Shown here: one piece after another, positions 13,902 through 22,948 of the stretch
How the letters are laid out: each line of letters begins with the position of its first letter
How positions within the stretch are numbered: position 1 is the first letter of the stretch
DNA from: Betaproteobacteria bacterium
GTDB taxonomy: Bacteria; Pseudomonadota; Gammaproteobacteria; Burkholderiales; JAEUOS01
NCBI GenBank assembly: GCA_028292405.1
Contig: JAQGMJ010000003.1
Span: 1 to 64,000, forward strand
Length of the DNA: 64,000 nt
Direction: 5' to 3'
The notes under the pieces: generated by a model
Database searches by the model: none
What the model was told of the DNA's origin: nothing
What the model saw: the letters and a program-made list of their open reading frames with translations, nothing else
Made by a program: the position numbers and the translations under genes

Positions 13902-14256
13902 CCAGGTAGCTATTGGCCATCAGCCGGTAGCTCGCCATTAGGTCGCTGTGTTCCGCCGAGGATGTCATGACGACGACGGGAATGATGCATGTTTCCTCCG
14001 AGCCCTTGATGCGCTGCAGGACCTTGAGCCCATCGACCTTCGGCAACTTGAGGTCCAGCAAGACAACGCGCGGATGGCCGGCGGCGCGGCCGGCGAAGGC
14101 CCCTGTCGATTCGACATAGTCCAGCGCCTGCTGGCCGTCGCGCAGCCACAGGATGCCCGACTCTATCTTCTGTTTCTTCAGGGCGCGTATGGCCATCTCG
14201 GCATCCCGCAGGTTGTCCTCGACCAGGAGGATTTCAGCGGCGTTCGTCAGTTCCAT
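13819..14256 (-). CDS. Rcp1-like single-domain response regulator
   Basis: A 145-residue receiver of the Rcp1/phytochrome-regulator subtype. The acidic pair is E13/D14 (LLVEDNLRDAE), the phosphoacceptor is D68 (VVLLDLKLPKVDG), Thr is in VVVMTSSAEH and Lys in YLVKPVHYDNF. It has no output domain. The ATG at 14256 follows GGAGG and lies inside the end of the kinase gene, which stops at 14234, so the pair is translationally coupled. The kinase at 14234-15922 is the expected phosphate donor. It was probably contiguous with the tRNA before the prophage inserted. Confidence 0.88.
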   Translation of the reverse strand: MELTNAAEILLVEDNLRDAEMAIRALKKQKIESGILWLRDGQQALDYVESTGAFAGRAAGHPRVVLLDLKLPKVDGLKVLQRIKGSEETCIIPVVVMTSSAEHSDLMASYRLMANSYLVKPVHYDNFVESVGRAGVYWTQTNQVP

Positions 14257-15922
14257 CCGGGCCTCCATCGGGAAGGGAGAAGTAGAAGGTGGCGCCTGCA
14301 TCGACCGCGGCCTCGGCCCAGACGGCGCCGCCATGGCGCATCACCACTTTTTGCACGATCGCCAGGCCGACGCCGGTGCCAGTGAACTCTTCTTCCTCAT
14401 GCATGCGCTGAAAAACGCCGAATAGCTTGCTGCTGTATTTCATGTCGAAGCCGGCGCCGTTGTCCTTGCCGTAGAAAATGCTGTTCGCCCCTTCCGTGTA
14501 GCTGCCGACCTCGATGTACGGCGATTCGCGCTTGCCGCTGTATTTCACCGCGTTGCCGAGCAGATTTGCCCAGACCTGGCGCAACAGCACGCTGTCTCCG
14601 GTAGCCCGCGCCAATGGCTTGCGCACAAAGGCGACACGGGTGGTATCGAACTCCTGCGACAGCGTGGCGAAGATTTCGTCGACCATGCGGTCGGAGTCGA
14701 TCTCGCCGGCGGTGATCGACTGCCGGCCCAGCTTGGAATATTTCAGCAGGCCGTCGATCAGCCGGCCCATGCGCACGGCCTCCTCGCGCACCACCATCAA
14801 GAGGCGCTCTCCCTCGGGGTCGATCTTGCCCGCGTAGTCTTCCTCGAGCATGCGCGCGTAGCCGTCTATCGCGCGCAAGGGCGAGCGCAGGTCGTGCGAG
14901 ACGGAGTAGGAAAAGGCTTCAAGCTCGCGGTTCACCTCGCCCAGGCTCTTGTAGGCCTGGACCAGCCGTGCGAACAGGACCCCGTTCTCCAGCAGGAGAA
15001 CGAACAGCACGAAGCTGCCCGCGGCAAGGCCGTAGATGCGGCCCGCGTACCATCCGAAGTCGAAACGCCCGCCGTTGAGCACGGCTGCCAGGGCGATGTC
15101 CAGGGTCCATGTGCACATGACGACCGCCAGCCAGAGATCGAGCACCGTTTGCCGGCCGCTGCGCAATAGCAGGACAAGGGCAACCAGGCACAGCATCCAT
15201 GTCGCCGCCGCGACAAACAATTTTCCCGACAGGTCGCTGTTGCCGCTCATGATGGCCGGCAGCCGGTCATGGCCCGCGGTCACGGCGAAGACGATCACCG
15301 CGACCGCGCAGAGGGTCGTTGCAATGGCGAACGCCGAGGCGGTGGTCGCATTGCCTGAGGCCTGGGCCGCCGACGGCTTGCCCCGCAGGAGCGCGTAGGC
15401 GATCACCGAGAGGGGAAATATGCCGTGCCAGATGAAATAGAGCCAGGCGGTGGTCTGCGGTCCGGATCCCAGGAGGCCATGCGGCGAAAACAGGCCGGGA
15501 AAGCTCAGCGCATGGAAAATGGCCATCAGCGCACAGAATAGATAGCCGCAGGCCAGCATCAAAAGCGATGTGGACCGGAGGATGGCGAACTGGCCGAAAA
15601 GAACAGTGGCGGTGATCAGGTCGTTGATGACCAAAGCCGATTGGTAGATCGGCAAAAAGGCCCAGACCTGCCCCAGGGGCTGTTTGGCGAACGGCGCCGC
15701 AAAGAAAAAAAGCAGCGCGGATATCAAGCCGACCGACAAGGCAAGCCGGCGGTCGCGCTGGCGCGCCGGCGTGGTTGACAGGAAAATATCGGGAGTCGCA
15801 GCGAACTCGGTGTCGGCGTTGTCGACCGGCCCCTGGCGCTGGCGCGCCGGACTCCCTCCAGGGGCATGCCGGTGGTCCGATGCTGCTGCGGAGCCGATGG
15901 CTGGGCGGTAGTCGGACGTCAT
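14234..15922 (-). CDS. MASE4-type membrane histidine kinase
   Basis: A 562-residue kinase. After about 60 disordered residues come eight or so membrane helices (about 62-300) of MASE4 type, an integral-membrane sensor of unknown ligand. The transmitter follows: HisKA with the phosphoacceptor near residue 341 (SYSVSHDLRSPLRAIDGYAR) and HATPase_c with an N-box (NLLGNAVKYSGKRES), a G1-like KDNGAGFDM and FTGTGVGLAIV. The SHDLRSPL H-box and the Rcp1-like partner resemble phytochrome-type kinases, but no photosensory domain is present. The ATG at 15922 is chosen; a longer start at 15967 adds no conserved sequence. Confidence 0.88.
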   Translation of the reverse strand: MTSDYRPAIGSAAASDHRHAPGGSPARQRQGPVDNADTEFAATPDIFLSTTPARQRDRRLALSVGLISALLFFFAAPFAKQPLGQVWAFLPIYQSALVINDLITATVLFGQFAILRSTSLLMLACGYLFCALMAIFHALSFPGLFSPHGLLGSGPQTTAWLYFIWHGIFPLSVIAYALLRGKPSAAQASGNATTASAFAIATTLCAVAVIVFAVTAGHDRLPAIMSGNSDLSGKLFVAAATWMLCLVALVLLLRSGRQTVLDLWLAVVMCTWTLDIALAAVLNGGRFDFGWYAGRIYGLAAGSFVLFVLLLENGVLFARLVQAYKSLGEVNRELEAFSYSVSHDLRSPLRAIDGYARMLEEDYAGKIDPEGERLLMVVREEAVRMGRLIDGLLKYSKLGRQSITAGEIDSDRMVDEIFATLSQEFDTTRVAFVRKPLARATGDSVLLRQVWANLLGNAVKYSGKRESPYIEVGSYTEGANSIFYGKDNGAGFDMKYSSKLFGVFQRMHEEEEFTGTGVGLAIVQKVVMRHGGAVWAEAAVDAGATFYFSLPDGGPDGTDERR

Positions 15923-15993
15923 GCCTGGGGAAGTCCCGACTCCCGGGCGGAATGCTCCGGGTGGCATCGCACCGCTGGTTTTATCAACACGTC

Positions 15994-18987
15994 TCAGGCG
16001 CCATGGTCACCCGGCATCTGCAGGCGCCGCCCTTCCGCCAGCGCCCTGGTGCCGTCGGCGGCCGGCAACGGCCTCGAGAAATAATAGCCCTGGATCTCGT
16101 CGCAACCGTGCTCCCTCAGAAAGTCCAGTTGCGCCAGGGTTTCCACGCCCTCGGCGATCACTTTCAGATTGAGGCTGCGGGCCAGGCCAATGACGGCCAG
16201 GGCGATGGCCGCGTCGTCCGGGTTATTGGTGATGTCGCGGACGAAAGTCTGGTCTATTTTCAGCGCGTCCAGGGGAAAGCGCTTCAGGTAGGCAAGGCTC
16301 GAATAGCCGGTGCCGAAGTCGTCCACCGAGAGCTTGAATCCGGAATCCCGAAGCCCGCGCAGCGCGCGCGTCGTGCCTTCCGGGTCTTTCATCAGCAGCG
16401 ATTCGGTGATTTCGAAATGGATCAGCGATGTGGCCACCCCCGCCTCGCCGAGGATGCGGCGGACGGTACCGCCCAGGTCTGCTTCCTCGAACTGGCGCGC
16501 CGACAGGTTGACCGCCACCGGCTGCGCCGGCAGCCCGGCATTCTTCCACTCCGCGATCTGCCGGCAGGCCTCGCCCAGCACCCATTCGCCAACCGGGACG
16601 ATCAGGCCGGTGTCTTCCAGGATCGGAATGAACTCCGCCGGGGAAACCAGGCCGCGCTCGGGATGCTTCCAGCGCAACAAGGCCTCGAAGCCGCAAATCG
16701 CGCCGCTTTGCAGGTCGGCCTTGGGCTGGTAGTGCAGCAGGAACTCTTCGCGCACCAGGGCGTGCCGCAGCGCGTTCTCCAGCTGCATCCGCTTCAGGGT
16801 GCGCTCGTTCATTTCGTGGGTGAAAAACTGGTAGTTGTTGCCTCCGCTTTCCTTGGCCCGGTACATCGCGGTATCGGCATTGGCCATCAATACGTCTTCG
16901 TTTTGGCCGTCGCCCGGAAACAGCGTGATGCCGACACTCGCCGTGATGTAGGCATCGTGGTCGCCAAACTGGAAGGGAACCGCGAAAGAGTCCAGAATCT
17001 TCTGCGCCACGACGCCGGCGTCTCCCGGCCGGCCGAGGTCCGACAGGACCGCGCCGAACTTGTCGCCGCCGAAGCAGCCGATGGTGTCGCCGGTGCGCAC
17101 GCAATCGGCCAGGCGCGCCGCGGCGTCCTTCAACAGCCGGTCGCCGGCTTCCTGGCCGAGCGCGTCGTTGACCAGCTTGAAGCGGTCCAGGTTGACGAAC
17201 AGGACGGCGACCGGCCAGTTGTTGCGGCGCGCCTGGATCAGCGTCTGGCCGACGCGGTCGCGGAAAAGATGCCGGTTCGGCAGTTCGGTCAGGAGGTCGA
17301 ACTGCGCCAGGTAGGACAGGCGTCCCTCGGCTTCCTTGAGCGCGGTGGCGTCGGCCTTGGCGCCGATCATGCGCAGCGCCTTGCCGCCGGCATCGCGCAG
17401 TATGTGGGCGCGGTCGATGACGAAGGCGTAGCCGCCGTCGCGCCGGCGCAGGCGGTATTCGTCGACCCAGCTGTCGCCGCCGAGTTCGATCACCCGGTGC
17501 AGGGCGCCCACCACCCGCTGCTGGTCTTCGGCATGGATCAGGTCGTACCAGGCCTTGACGCCGTTGCCGAGTTCGCTCGCCTCGTAGCCGAAGGCGCGCA
17601 TCAGGTTTTCGTTCCACCAGAGGTTGCCCGTTGTCAGGTCCCAGTCCCAGACGACATCGTTGGTGGCATGCACCGCCAGGTGGAAGCGCTCGTGGCTCTT
17701 GCGCAGTTCCTCCTGGGCTTCAAGCCGCTTGCGGATGTCCCGGGCGACGCCGACCACGATGCAGGTATCGCCCGAGCGCACCACGCAGCGGGTCGATTCG
17801 AACGGCAATTGGGTGCCGTCCTTGCAGCGAAAATGGCTGCTGACGCCGCCGGTCGCCGAAACGGCCTCGCTGGCGATCATCTCGTCGTAGGATTTTTCCA
17901 GCGCCTCGCGGCTCAAGGGCGTGATGTCCTGCGGCCCCATGGCCAGCATTTCCGCCCTGCTGTAGCCGGTCAGCTCGCAGACCGTGCGATTGACATCCAC
18001 ATAGCGCATGGTGGCGCGGTCGACCAGCATGACCATGTCCGCCGATGTATCCATCGCCACGCGGAAACGCCGCTGCTCTTCCTCGACGCGCATGCGCCGC
18101 GTGACGTGGCCGATCTGGCTGCCGATCACCCGCATGGTCTGCAAAAAGCCGTCATCCGGCTCGATCACTTCCTGGCTGCTGAAACTCAGCACGCCGATGA
18201 TCGTGCCTTCGGCCACCACCGGCGCGCTGAACGAACTGCGGATGCCGAACTCCGGCATCAGCGACTCGCGCGCTTCGTCGCCGCTGCTGCTGGTGCCGGT
18301 GCTCCACATCGGTTCGCCGGACTGGAGCACGCGCCCCGGCAATCCGATCCCGGGCGCCAGCTGGAGATTGCGGGAGACCGCCAGGAACCTGTCGATGATC
18401 GGATCCTCGACGCCCCAGTTCTCCCTGACCTGCAGAAAGCCGGAGCTTTCGTCGACCAGAAAGTAGCGCCCGCATTCCCAGCCGGCCATCTCGCATACCG
18501 TGCGGATCGCGGAAGTCAGTCCCACGGACACGCCCTCTGCGTAAGCCAGGCAGCGGGTGACCGCATGTTCCAGCTCGCGCAGCTTCTCGATCCGCTTCTT
18601 CTCGTTGCGCGCCCTGGTGTCGGCGATCGCCCGCTCCACCGCCGGCGGCAGGCGCATCAGGTTGTCCTTGAGGACGTAGTCGGAGGCGCCGTTTTTCAGC
18701 GCGCGAATGGCGTATTCCTCGCCGATGGTGCCGGAAAGAAAAATGAACGGCACATCCGGACACAGTTCCCACGCGAGGGCAAGGGCCGACATGCCGTCGA
18801 AACGGGGCATCGAAAAATCGGAAAGGATGATGTCCGGCTTGATCGTATAGAGCGCGCTGCGAAAGTCGCTGTCTGTATCGACCCGGCGCCCGACACAATC
18901 GAGGCCGGCACGCTTTAACTCGCGCAGCGCGAGTTCCGCGTCCTTTTTGGAATCCTCAACCATGAGAACCGAGATTTGCTGCCGCAT
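15994..18987 (-). CDS. REC-GAF-PAS-PAS-GGDKF-EAL cyclic-di-GMP protein
   Basis: A 997-residue protein. The domains are receiver (5-125, phosphoacceptor D57 in IILSDFSMPRFDG), GAF (about 165-320), two PAS (about 330-450 and 455-580), GGDEF-like (about 590-745) and EAL (about 755-990). The cyclase signature reads GGDKF (about residue 639) instead of GGDEF or GGEEF, so cyclase activity is doubtful and the domain may bind GTP as a regulator. The EAL domain keeps EALLRW, the Glu in ITESLL, DDFGTGYSSL and EGVET, so it should hydrolyse cyclic-di-GMP. Phosphorylation of the receiver and ligands of GAF or PAS would set its activity. ATG 18987 follows GGGAG. Confidence 0.9.
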   Translation of the reverse strand: MRQQISVLMVEDSKKDAELALRELKRAGLDCVGRRVDTDSDFRSALYTIKPDIILSDFSMPRFDGMSALALAWELCPDVPFIFLSGTIGEEYAIRALKNGASDYVLKDNLMRLPPAVERAIADTRARNEKKRIEKLRELEHAVTRCLAYAEGVSVGLTSAIRTVCEMAGWECGRYFLVDESSGFLQVRENWGVEDPIIDRFLAVSRNLQLAPGIGLPGRVLQSGEPMWSTGTSSSGDEARESLMPEFGIRSSFSAPVVAEGTIIGVLSFSSQEVIEPDDGFLQTMRVIGSQIGHVTRRMRVEEEQRRFRVAMDTSADMVMLVDRATMRYVDVNRTVCELTGYSRAEMLAMGPQDITPLSREALEKSYDEMIASEAVSATGGVSSHFRCKDGTQLPFESTRCVVRSGDTCIVVGVARDIRKRLEAQEELRKSHERFHLAVHATNDVVWDWDLTTGNLWWNENLMRAFGYEASELGNGVKAWYDLIHAEDQQRVVGALHRVIELGGDSWVDEYRLRRRDGGYAFVIDRAHILRDAGGKALRMIGAKADATALKEAEGRLSYLAQFDLLTELPNRHLFRDRVGQTLIQARRNNWPVAVLFVNLDRFKLVNDALGQEAGDRLLKDAAARLADCVRTGDTIGCFGGDKFGAVLSDLGRPGDAGVVAQKILDSFAVPFQFGDHDAYITASVGITLFPGDGQNEDVLMANADTAMYRAKESGGNNYQFFTHEMNERTLKRMQLENALRHALVREEFLLHYQPKADLQSGAICGFEALLRWKHPERGLVSPAEFIPILEDTGLIVPVGEWVLGEACRQIAEWKNAGLPAQPVAVNLSARQFEEADLGGTVRRILGEAGVATSLIHFEITESLLMKDPEGTTRALRGLRDSGFKLSVDDFGTGYSSLAYLKRFPLDALKIDQTFVRDITNNPDDAAIALAVIGLARSLNLKVIAEGVETLAQLDFLREHGCDEIQGYYFSRPLPAADGTRALAEGRRLQMPGDHGA

Positions 18988-20112
18988 GGCTACTCCCTGT
19001 TTCGTGGCTCCGTGCGCCACGCACGCAGCCACCGCTATCGTCGAAGGGGCTATACGTTCGCCCATCCAGAATTCGCTCTTAACGGCGTTGTAAGCAATTC
19101 AAAAAGATAGCCGCCGCATAAAGTAGCGGCACATCAAAAATCTGGGATGACTTGGGAGGATGGATCCGCCGCGAAAATAGCTGCTCGCGGGAAATGACAG
19201 ACCATCCCACAGATCCTCAAAATGTGAGGAGCTTGGATACAGCCGGCGTTCACAGATCACGGTAGGCGACGATATGCCGTGGCAGCCCGGCAACCCTGGA
19301 TCAGGCAAGGTCCGGCCACAGTGCATCGGCGTATCAACTTGATCGGGAGCCGTTTATGTTCCACGATCCCATATGGAGCAACGAATGGGACCGGGGGCAA
19401 TGCAGAAAACAAAATCACTGCTTCTTGTGCCAACAGGCTACCTTGGTCGTAGTTTGAGGGCAATAGCACCAAAGAATTAGTTGCGTGAAGCCGCCACGCG
19501 CTGCGCATTCATCGCGGTATCCAAATTCGGCAAATTCGTGACTTCCCGCACATGTGGATTGATGGGAATGCGAGGTCGACCTTGATTTCATCCCCCATGA
19601 TCCCGGGCGACCATTGCCCGGCTTTCAAGCAAGCCGCGGCGGCAAAACAATTCGCCGACTGAAATAGTTACGGCACCATTCAGGTGAATGTGCAGCGGCT
19701 TAACAAAGATTAATAAATCGATTTCTATGTACTTGCAGCCTCCCCGTGTGGCCCAGCCTTCTCCGTACGAGGAACTCGCATGCGCGGCGTAGATCGAAGG
19801 AATCATGGTGCCGTCATCAGCGCTTTGCAGGGGCGCATTGCCTTGCAATCGGGCGGGAAAGAATATGACAGGAAACCCATCCATCATTTCCCTGTGTTCG
19901 GCGTCCTGCCTGTGTCCGCCAAAGCCTTTTCACTCATGCGACGGCATACGGCCCGATTCAGGCGGCATGCGATCTTCATTCCGGCGGCTGCTCCGCAATG
20001 GAATCTCGGCGACGGCGTCATCGCAAGCCCCCGGGCACGGATTGGCCGGGCTGGCGGAACGATTGCGCTGCTAAAACAGTCGTATGCTGCGGGATAGCCA
20101 GGAGTAAAGACC
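18988..20112. other. 1.1-kb stretch without a supportable gene
   Basis: The stretch is less GC-rich than its surroundings and is broken by stops in all frames. The longest frames (19588-19887 minus and 19780-20097 plus) show no recognisable motif or good ribosome site. A short hairpin, CCTCA-AAATG-TGAGG, lies near 19218-19232. The last 15 bp carry the ribosome site (AGGAG at 20101-20105) of the aldolase gene. It may be decayed coding DNA or hold an unrecognised RNA. Confidence 0.4.
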
Positions 20113-21135
20113 ATGACCACACAAACCCTGATAGCAACCGTTCAAGCACTGCTCGCAGCCGATCGTGGCCTGTTGGCGATGGACGAGAGCAATCCGACCT
20201 GCAACAAGCGTTTTGCCGAACTGGGGATCCCTCAGACCGTGGAGATGCGCCAGGCCTATCGCGAGCTGATCGTCACGGCGCCGGGCTTGAGTGGGTCCAT
20301 CAGCGGCGCGATTCTCTACGACGAGACCATACGCCAGACGAAAAAGGACGGCACGCCCTTCGCGCGCGCGCTGCGGGAGGCAGGCATCGTCCCCGGCATC
20401 AAGCTCGATGCGGGCGCCAAGGAACTCGCCGGGCACCCCGGCGAGAAAGTCACCGAAGGCCTCGACGGCCTGCGCGAGCGCCTGAAGGAATATGGCGCGA
20501 TGGGCGCGCGCTTCGCCAAGTGGCGCGCGGTGATTACCATCGGCGGGAATATTCCAAGCGAGGCCTGCATCGAGGCCAACGCCCACGCCCTGGCGCGTTA
20601 CGCCGCCCTGTGCCAGGAGGCGGGCATCGTCCCGGTGGTCGAGCCCGAAGTGCTGATGGACGGCGACCATACGCTCGCGCGCTGCGCCGAGGTGACGGAA
20701 CAAACCCAGTTCGCGGTGTTTCGTGAACTGCAACGCCAGGGTGTGCTGCTCGAAGGCATGCTGCTCAAGCCAAACATGGTCGTGTCCGGGCTGGACTGCC
20801 CGGAGCAGGCAACGGTGGCGCAAGTGGCGGAGGCGACGGTGCGGTGCTTGTTGCGCACGGTGCCCGCCGCTGTTCCAGGCGTTGCCTTTCTATCCGGCGG
20901 GCAATCGCCGCAGTCGGCTTCCGCGCACCTGAGCGCGATGAATGCAGGGTTCAAGGCGAGGATGCCCTGGGTGCTGACCTTTTCATTTGCCCGCGCGATC
21001 CAGCAGCCGGCGATGGAAGTCTGGCGCGGCCAGCCGGCCAATGTGGCCGCGGCGCAAAAGGCGCTGGTGCAGCGCGCCCGCTGCAACAACGCGGCACGCC
21101 GCGGCGAATACAGCGCGGCGATGGAAAAGCCGTGA
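20113..21135 (+). CDS. Class I fructose-bisphosphate aldolase
   Basis: A 340-residue enzyme that interconverts fructose-1,6-bisphosphate with dihydroxyacetone phosphate and glyceraldehyde-3-phosphate in the cytoplasm. The eukaryote-like class I signature is present: GLLAMDES near 19-26, KLDAGAK near 97-103, VVEPEVLMDGDH with the catalytic Glu (E177/E179), and Schiff-base Lys K219 in LEGMLLKPNM, followed by FLSGGQSPQSASAHLSAMN. It needs no metal, unlike the class II enzyme common in beta-proteobacteria. Its stop overlaps the GTG of the downstream phosphatase, so the two are co-translated. Confidence 0.95.
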   Translation: MTTQTLIATVQALLAADRGLLAMDESNPTCNKRFAELGIPQTVEMRQAYRELIVTAPGLSGSISGAILYDETIRQTKKDGTPFARALREAGIVPGIKLDAGAKELAGHPGEKVTEGLDGLRERLKEYGAMGARFAKWRAVITIGGNIPSEACIEANAHALARYAALCQEAGIVPVVEPEVLMDGDHTLARCAEVTEQTQFAVFRELQRQGVLLEGMLLKPNMVVSGLDCPEQATVAQVAEATVRCLLRTVPAAVPGVAFLSGGQSPQSASAHLSAMNAGFKARMPWVLTFSFARAIQQPAMEVWRGQPANVAAAQKALVQRARCNNAARRGEYSAAMEKP

Positions 21136-21740
21136 GCGCGCCGCCCGCACCTTCGCTGCCGCGCGTGCACCTGATCCGCCACGGCGAAACCGAGTGGTCG
21201 CTTTCCGGCCGGCACACCGGCCGCACCGACATTGCGCTGACCGCGCAGGGCGAACAGCAGGCACGTGCGCTGGCGCCGGTGCTGGGTGCGATCGGCTTCG
21301 ACCACGTATTCGTCAGCCCGCGGCAACGCGCGCGGCAGACCTGCGAACTCGCCGGCCTGGGGGCGAAGGCGCAAGTCGCGGCCGAGCTGGCCGAATGGGA
21401 CTATGGCGATTACGAGGGGCTGCGCTCGGAAGAGATACGCCAGCGCCACGCGGGATGGAACATCTTTCGCGACGGCTGCCCGAACGGCGAGACCCCGGCG
21501 CAGGTCATGGCGCGGGTCGACGGCCTGCTGGCGCGCCTGCGGGCTTTAAGCGGCAACATCGCGCTGTTCACCCACGGCCATCTCGGCGCTTCGATCGGCG
21601 CGCGCTGGATCGGGCTGCCGCTGGTCGAGGCGGGGCACCTGAGTCTGGCTACCGCCTCGCTCGGCATTCTTGCGCACGACACGCGCCACGACAACGTGCC
21701 GGTGCTGGCGTTGTGGAATGCGACGGCGTTCCCGCCCTGA
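21132..21740 (+). CDS. Histidine phosphatase family protein (phosphoglycerate-mutase-like)
   Basis: A 202-residue enzyme of the histidine phosphatase superfamily. The phospho-His is H17 in LIRHGETEWS, Arg is in SPRQRARQTCE, the Glu region is AELAEWDYGDYEG, and the second His is in ALFTHGHLG. The WDYGDYEG motif is typical of SixA/CobC/fructose-2,6-bisphosphatase-like members rather than true mutases. The GTG start (21132) lies in a GTGA overlap with the aldolase stop, so it may act on a sugar phosphate in the same pathway. The exact substrate cannot be read from sequence. Confidence 0.85.
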   Translation: MSAPPAPSLPRVHLIRHGETEWSLSGRHTGRTDIALTAQGEQQARALAPVLGAIGFDHVFVSPRQRARQTCELAGLGAKAQVAAELAEWDYGDYEGLRSEEIRQRHAGWNIFRDGCPNGETPAQVMARVDGLLARLRALSGNIALFTHGHLGASIGARWIGLPLVEAGHLSLATASLGILAHDTRHDNVPVLALWNATAFPP

Positions 21741-21773
21741 GGCGGAACGCCGCGCGCACTCGGCTCGTTCAGC

Positions 21774-22820
21774 CTAGCGTCCCATCGGCGGGATCACGCG
21801 GTCGGCCGCCGGCGGCAGGAACTTGTCGGTGTAGATGTCTTCGACCTTGGGCATCGCCGGCAAGGTCTCCGATTCGGCCACGGTCTCGATGGTGCGCTTC
21901 AGGCGTTCCGGCGTCGCCGACGACAAGCCGTGCGCGCGGGTCTGCTTGGTGATGACCTGCGCCAGCGCGATCTGCAGGCGCTCCAGTTCGACGCCGGCAT
22001 CGAGCAGCGGGTCGCGCTCGCGCGTGATCGCAATCGCGGCCCTAGGGTCGGCGATGGTGTCCTTGATGGCGCGGTTGATGGCGCGGTTGAAGGCGGCGAT
22101 GGTCTTCGGATTATCACGCACGTAAGCCTGCGTAGACATCAGCGACAGGCCGTACATGTCGATGCCGGCGTCCGAGTACTTGAGGATGGCCAGGTCACTG
22201 GCTTTCACGCCGAGGGCGCGGATGCCCATGATCATCGAATTGGTGAAGCCGCCGATGGCGTCGGCCTCGCCCCTGAGCAGCATGGTCGGCATCAACTCGG
22301 GCGAAGTGTTGATGAAGTTGATCTTGGCGTTGGTCTGGCCGGTCGCCTTGAGCAGGATCGGCATGGTGCTGACGATGGCGGAACCGGCGGGCGCGGCGAC
22401 GCGCTTGCCATTGAGGTCGGCGGCGGTCCTGATCGGATTCTTGCCCACAAGGCTGACCAGGCAGATCGGCGTCTCGTCGAAATAGACGTAGTAAGCGGTG
22501 AGCGCCTTGCCGGGATTGATGGCGTTGAATTTCACCATCACCGAAAGATCGGACAAGCCGATCTGATAGGCGCCGGCGGCCACCGAGTTGATCACCGAGC
22601 CGGCGCCGGTGCCGCGATCGATCTGTACGCTGGTGAAACCTTCCTGCTTGAAGTAGCCCTTCTTCTCGGCGACGAAAAACGGCGCGTGCGTGCCCTGCAC
22701 GGCCCAGTCCAGCATCACCTTGATCTGCGGTTGTTCAGGTGCTTGTGCGAATGCCGATGCGCTGAAGAGACCCAGCATCAGCGAAAAAAAGAGACAGCTT
22801 GACCAGCGGAACGTTTTCAT
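21774..22820 (-). CDS. NMT1/THI5-type ABC substrate-binding protein
   Basis: A 348-residue periplasmic binding protein of the NitT/TauT or NMT1 class. It has a signal peptide (about 1-29, LFFSLMLGLFSASAFA), then VMLDWAVQGTHAPFFVAEKKGYFKQEG, GTGAGSVINSVAAGAYQIGLSD and DLNGKRVAAPAGSA. The ligand is unknown; relatives bind sulfonates, pyrimidines or aromatic acids. No permease or ATPase gene is adjacent, so it must borrow or be distant from its transporter. It is divergent from the deacetylase and amidase genes, and transport of their substrate is the simplest inference. ATG 22820 is used rather than 22844 because the basic signal start (MKTFRWSS) begins there. Confidence 0.85.
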   Translation of the reverse strand: MKTFRWSSCLFFSLMLGLFSASAFAQAPEQPQIKVMLDWAVQGTHAPFFVAEKKGYFKQEGFTSVQIDRGTGAGSVINSVAAGAYQIGLSDLSVMVKFNAINPGKALTAYYVYFDETPICLVSLVGKNPIRTAADLNGKRVAAPAGSAIVSTMPILLKATGQTNAKINFINTSPELMPTMLLRGEADAIGGFTNSMIMGIRALGVKASDLAILKYSDAGIDMYGLSLMSTQAYVRDNPKTIAAFNRAINRAIKDTIADPRAAIAITRERDPLLDAGVELERLQIALAQVITKQTRAHGLSSATPERLKRTIETVAESETLPAMPKVEDIYTDKFLPPAADRVIPPMGR

Positions 22821-22948
22821 CGCGACTCCGAAAAAATATTGCAAAACAGGTTAGCGCGGCTATCGACAAACGCAAACGGCTCAAACAAAATAGCCGCCGC
22901 ATGCGGGTAACCGCGTTCAAGAATTTTTAATCAACCAAACATACAATC

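Noticed and set aside
15775-18918. A 1,047-codon open frame on the plus strand
   Set aside because: It is exactly antisense to the REC-GAF-PAS-GGDKF-EAL gene; the predicted protein is His/Arg/Gln-rich without domains. Long antisense frames are expected in GC-rich DNA.
19588-20097. Two short frames (19588-19887 minus, 19780-20097 plus) in the gene-free stretch
   Set aside because: They overlap each other, lack a good ribosome site and show no recognisable motif.
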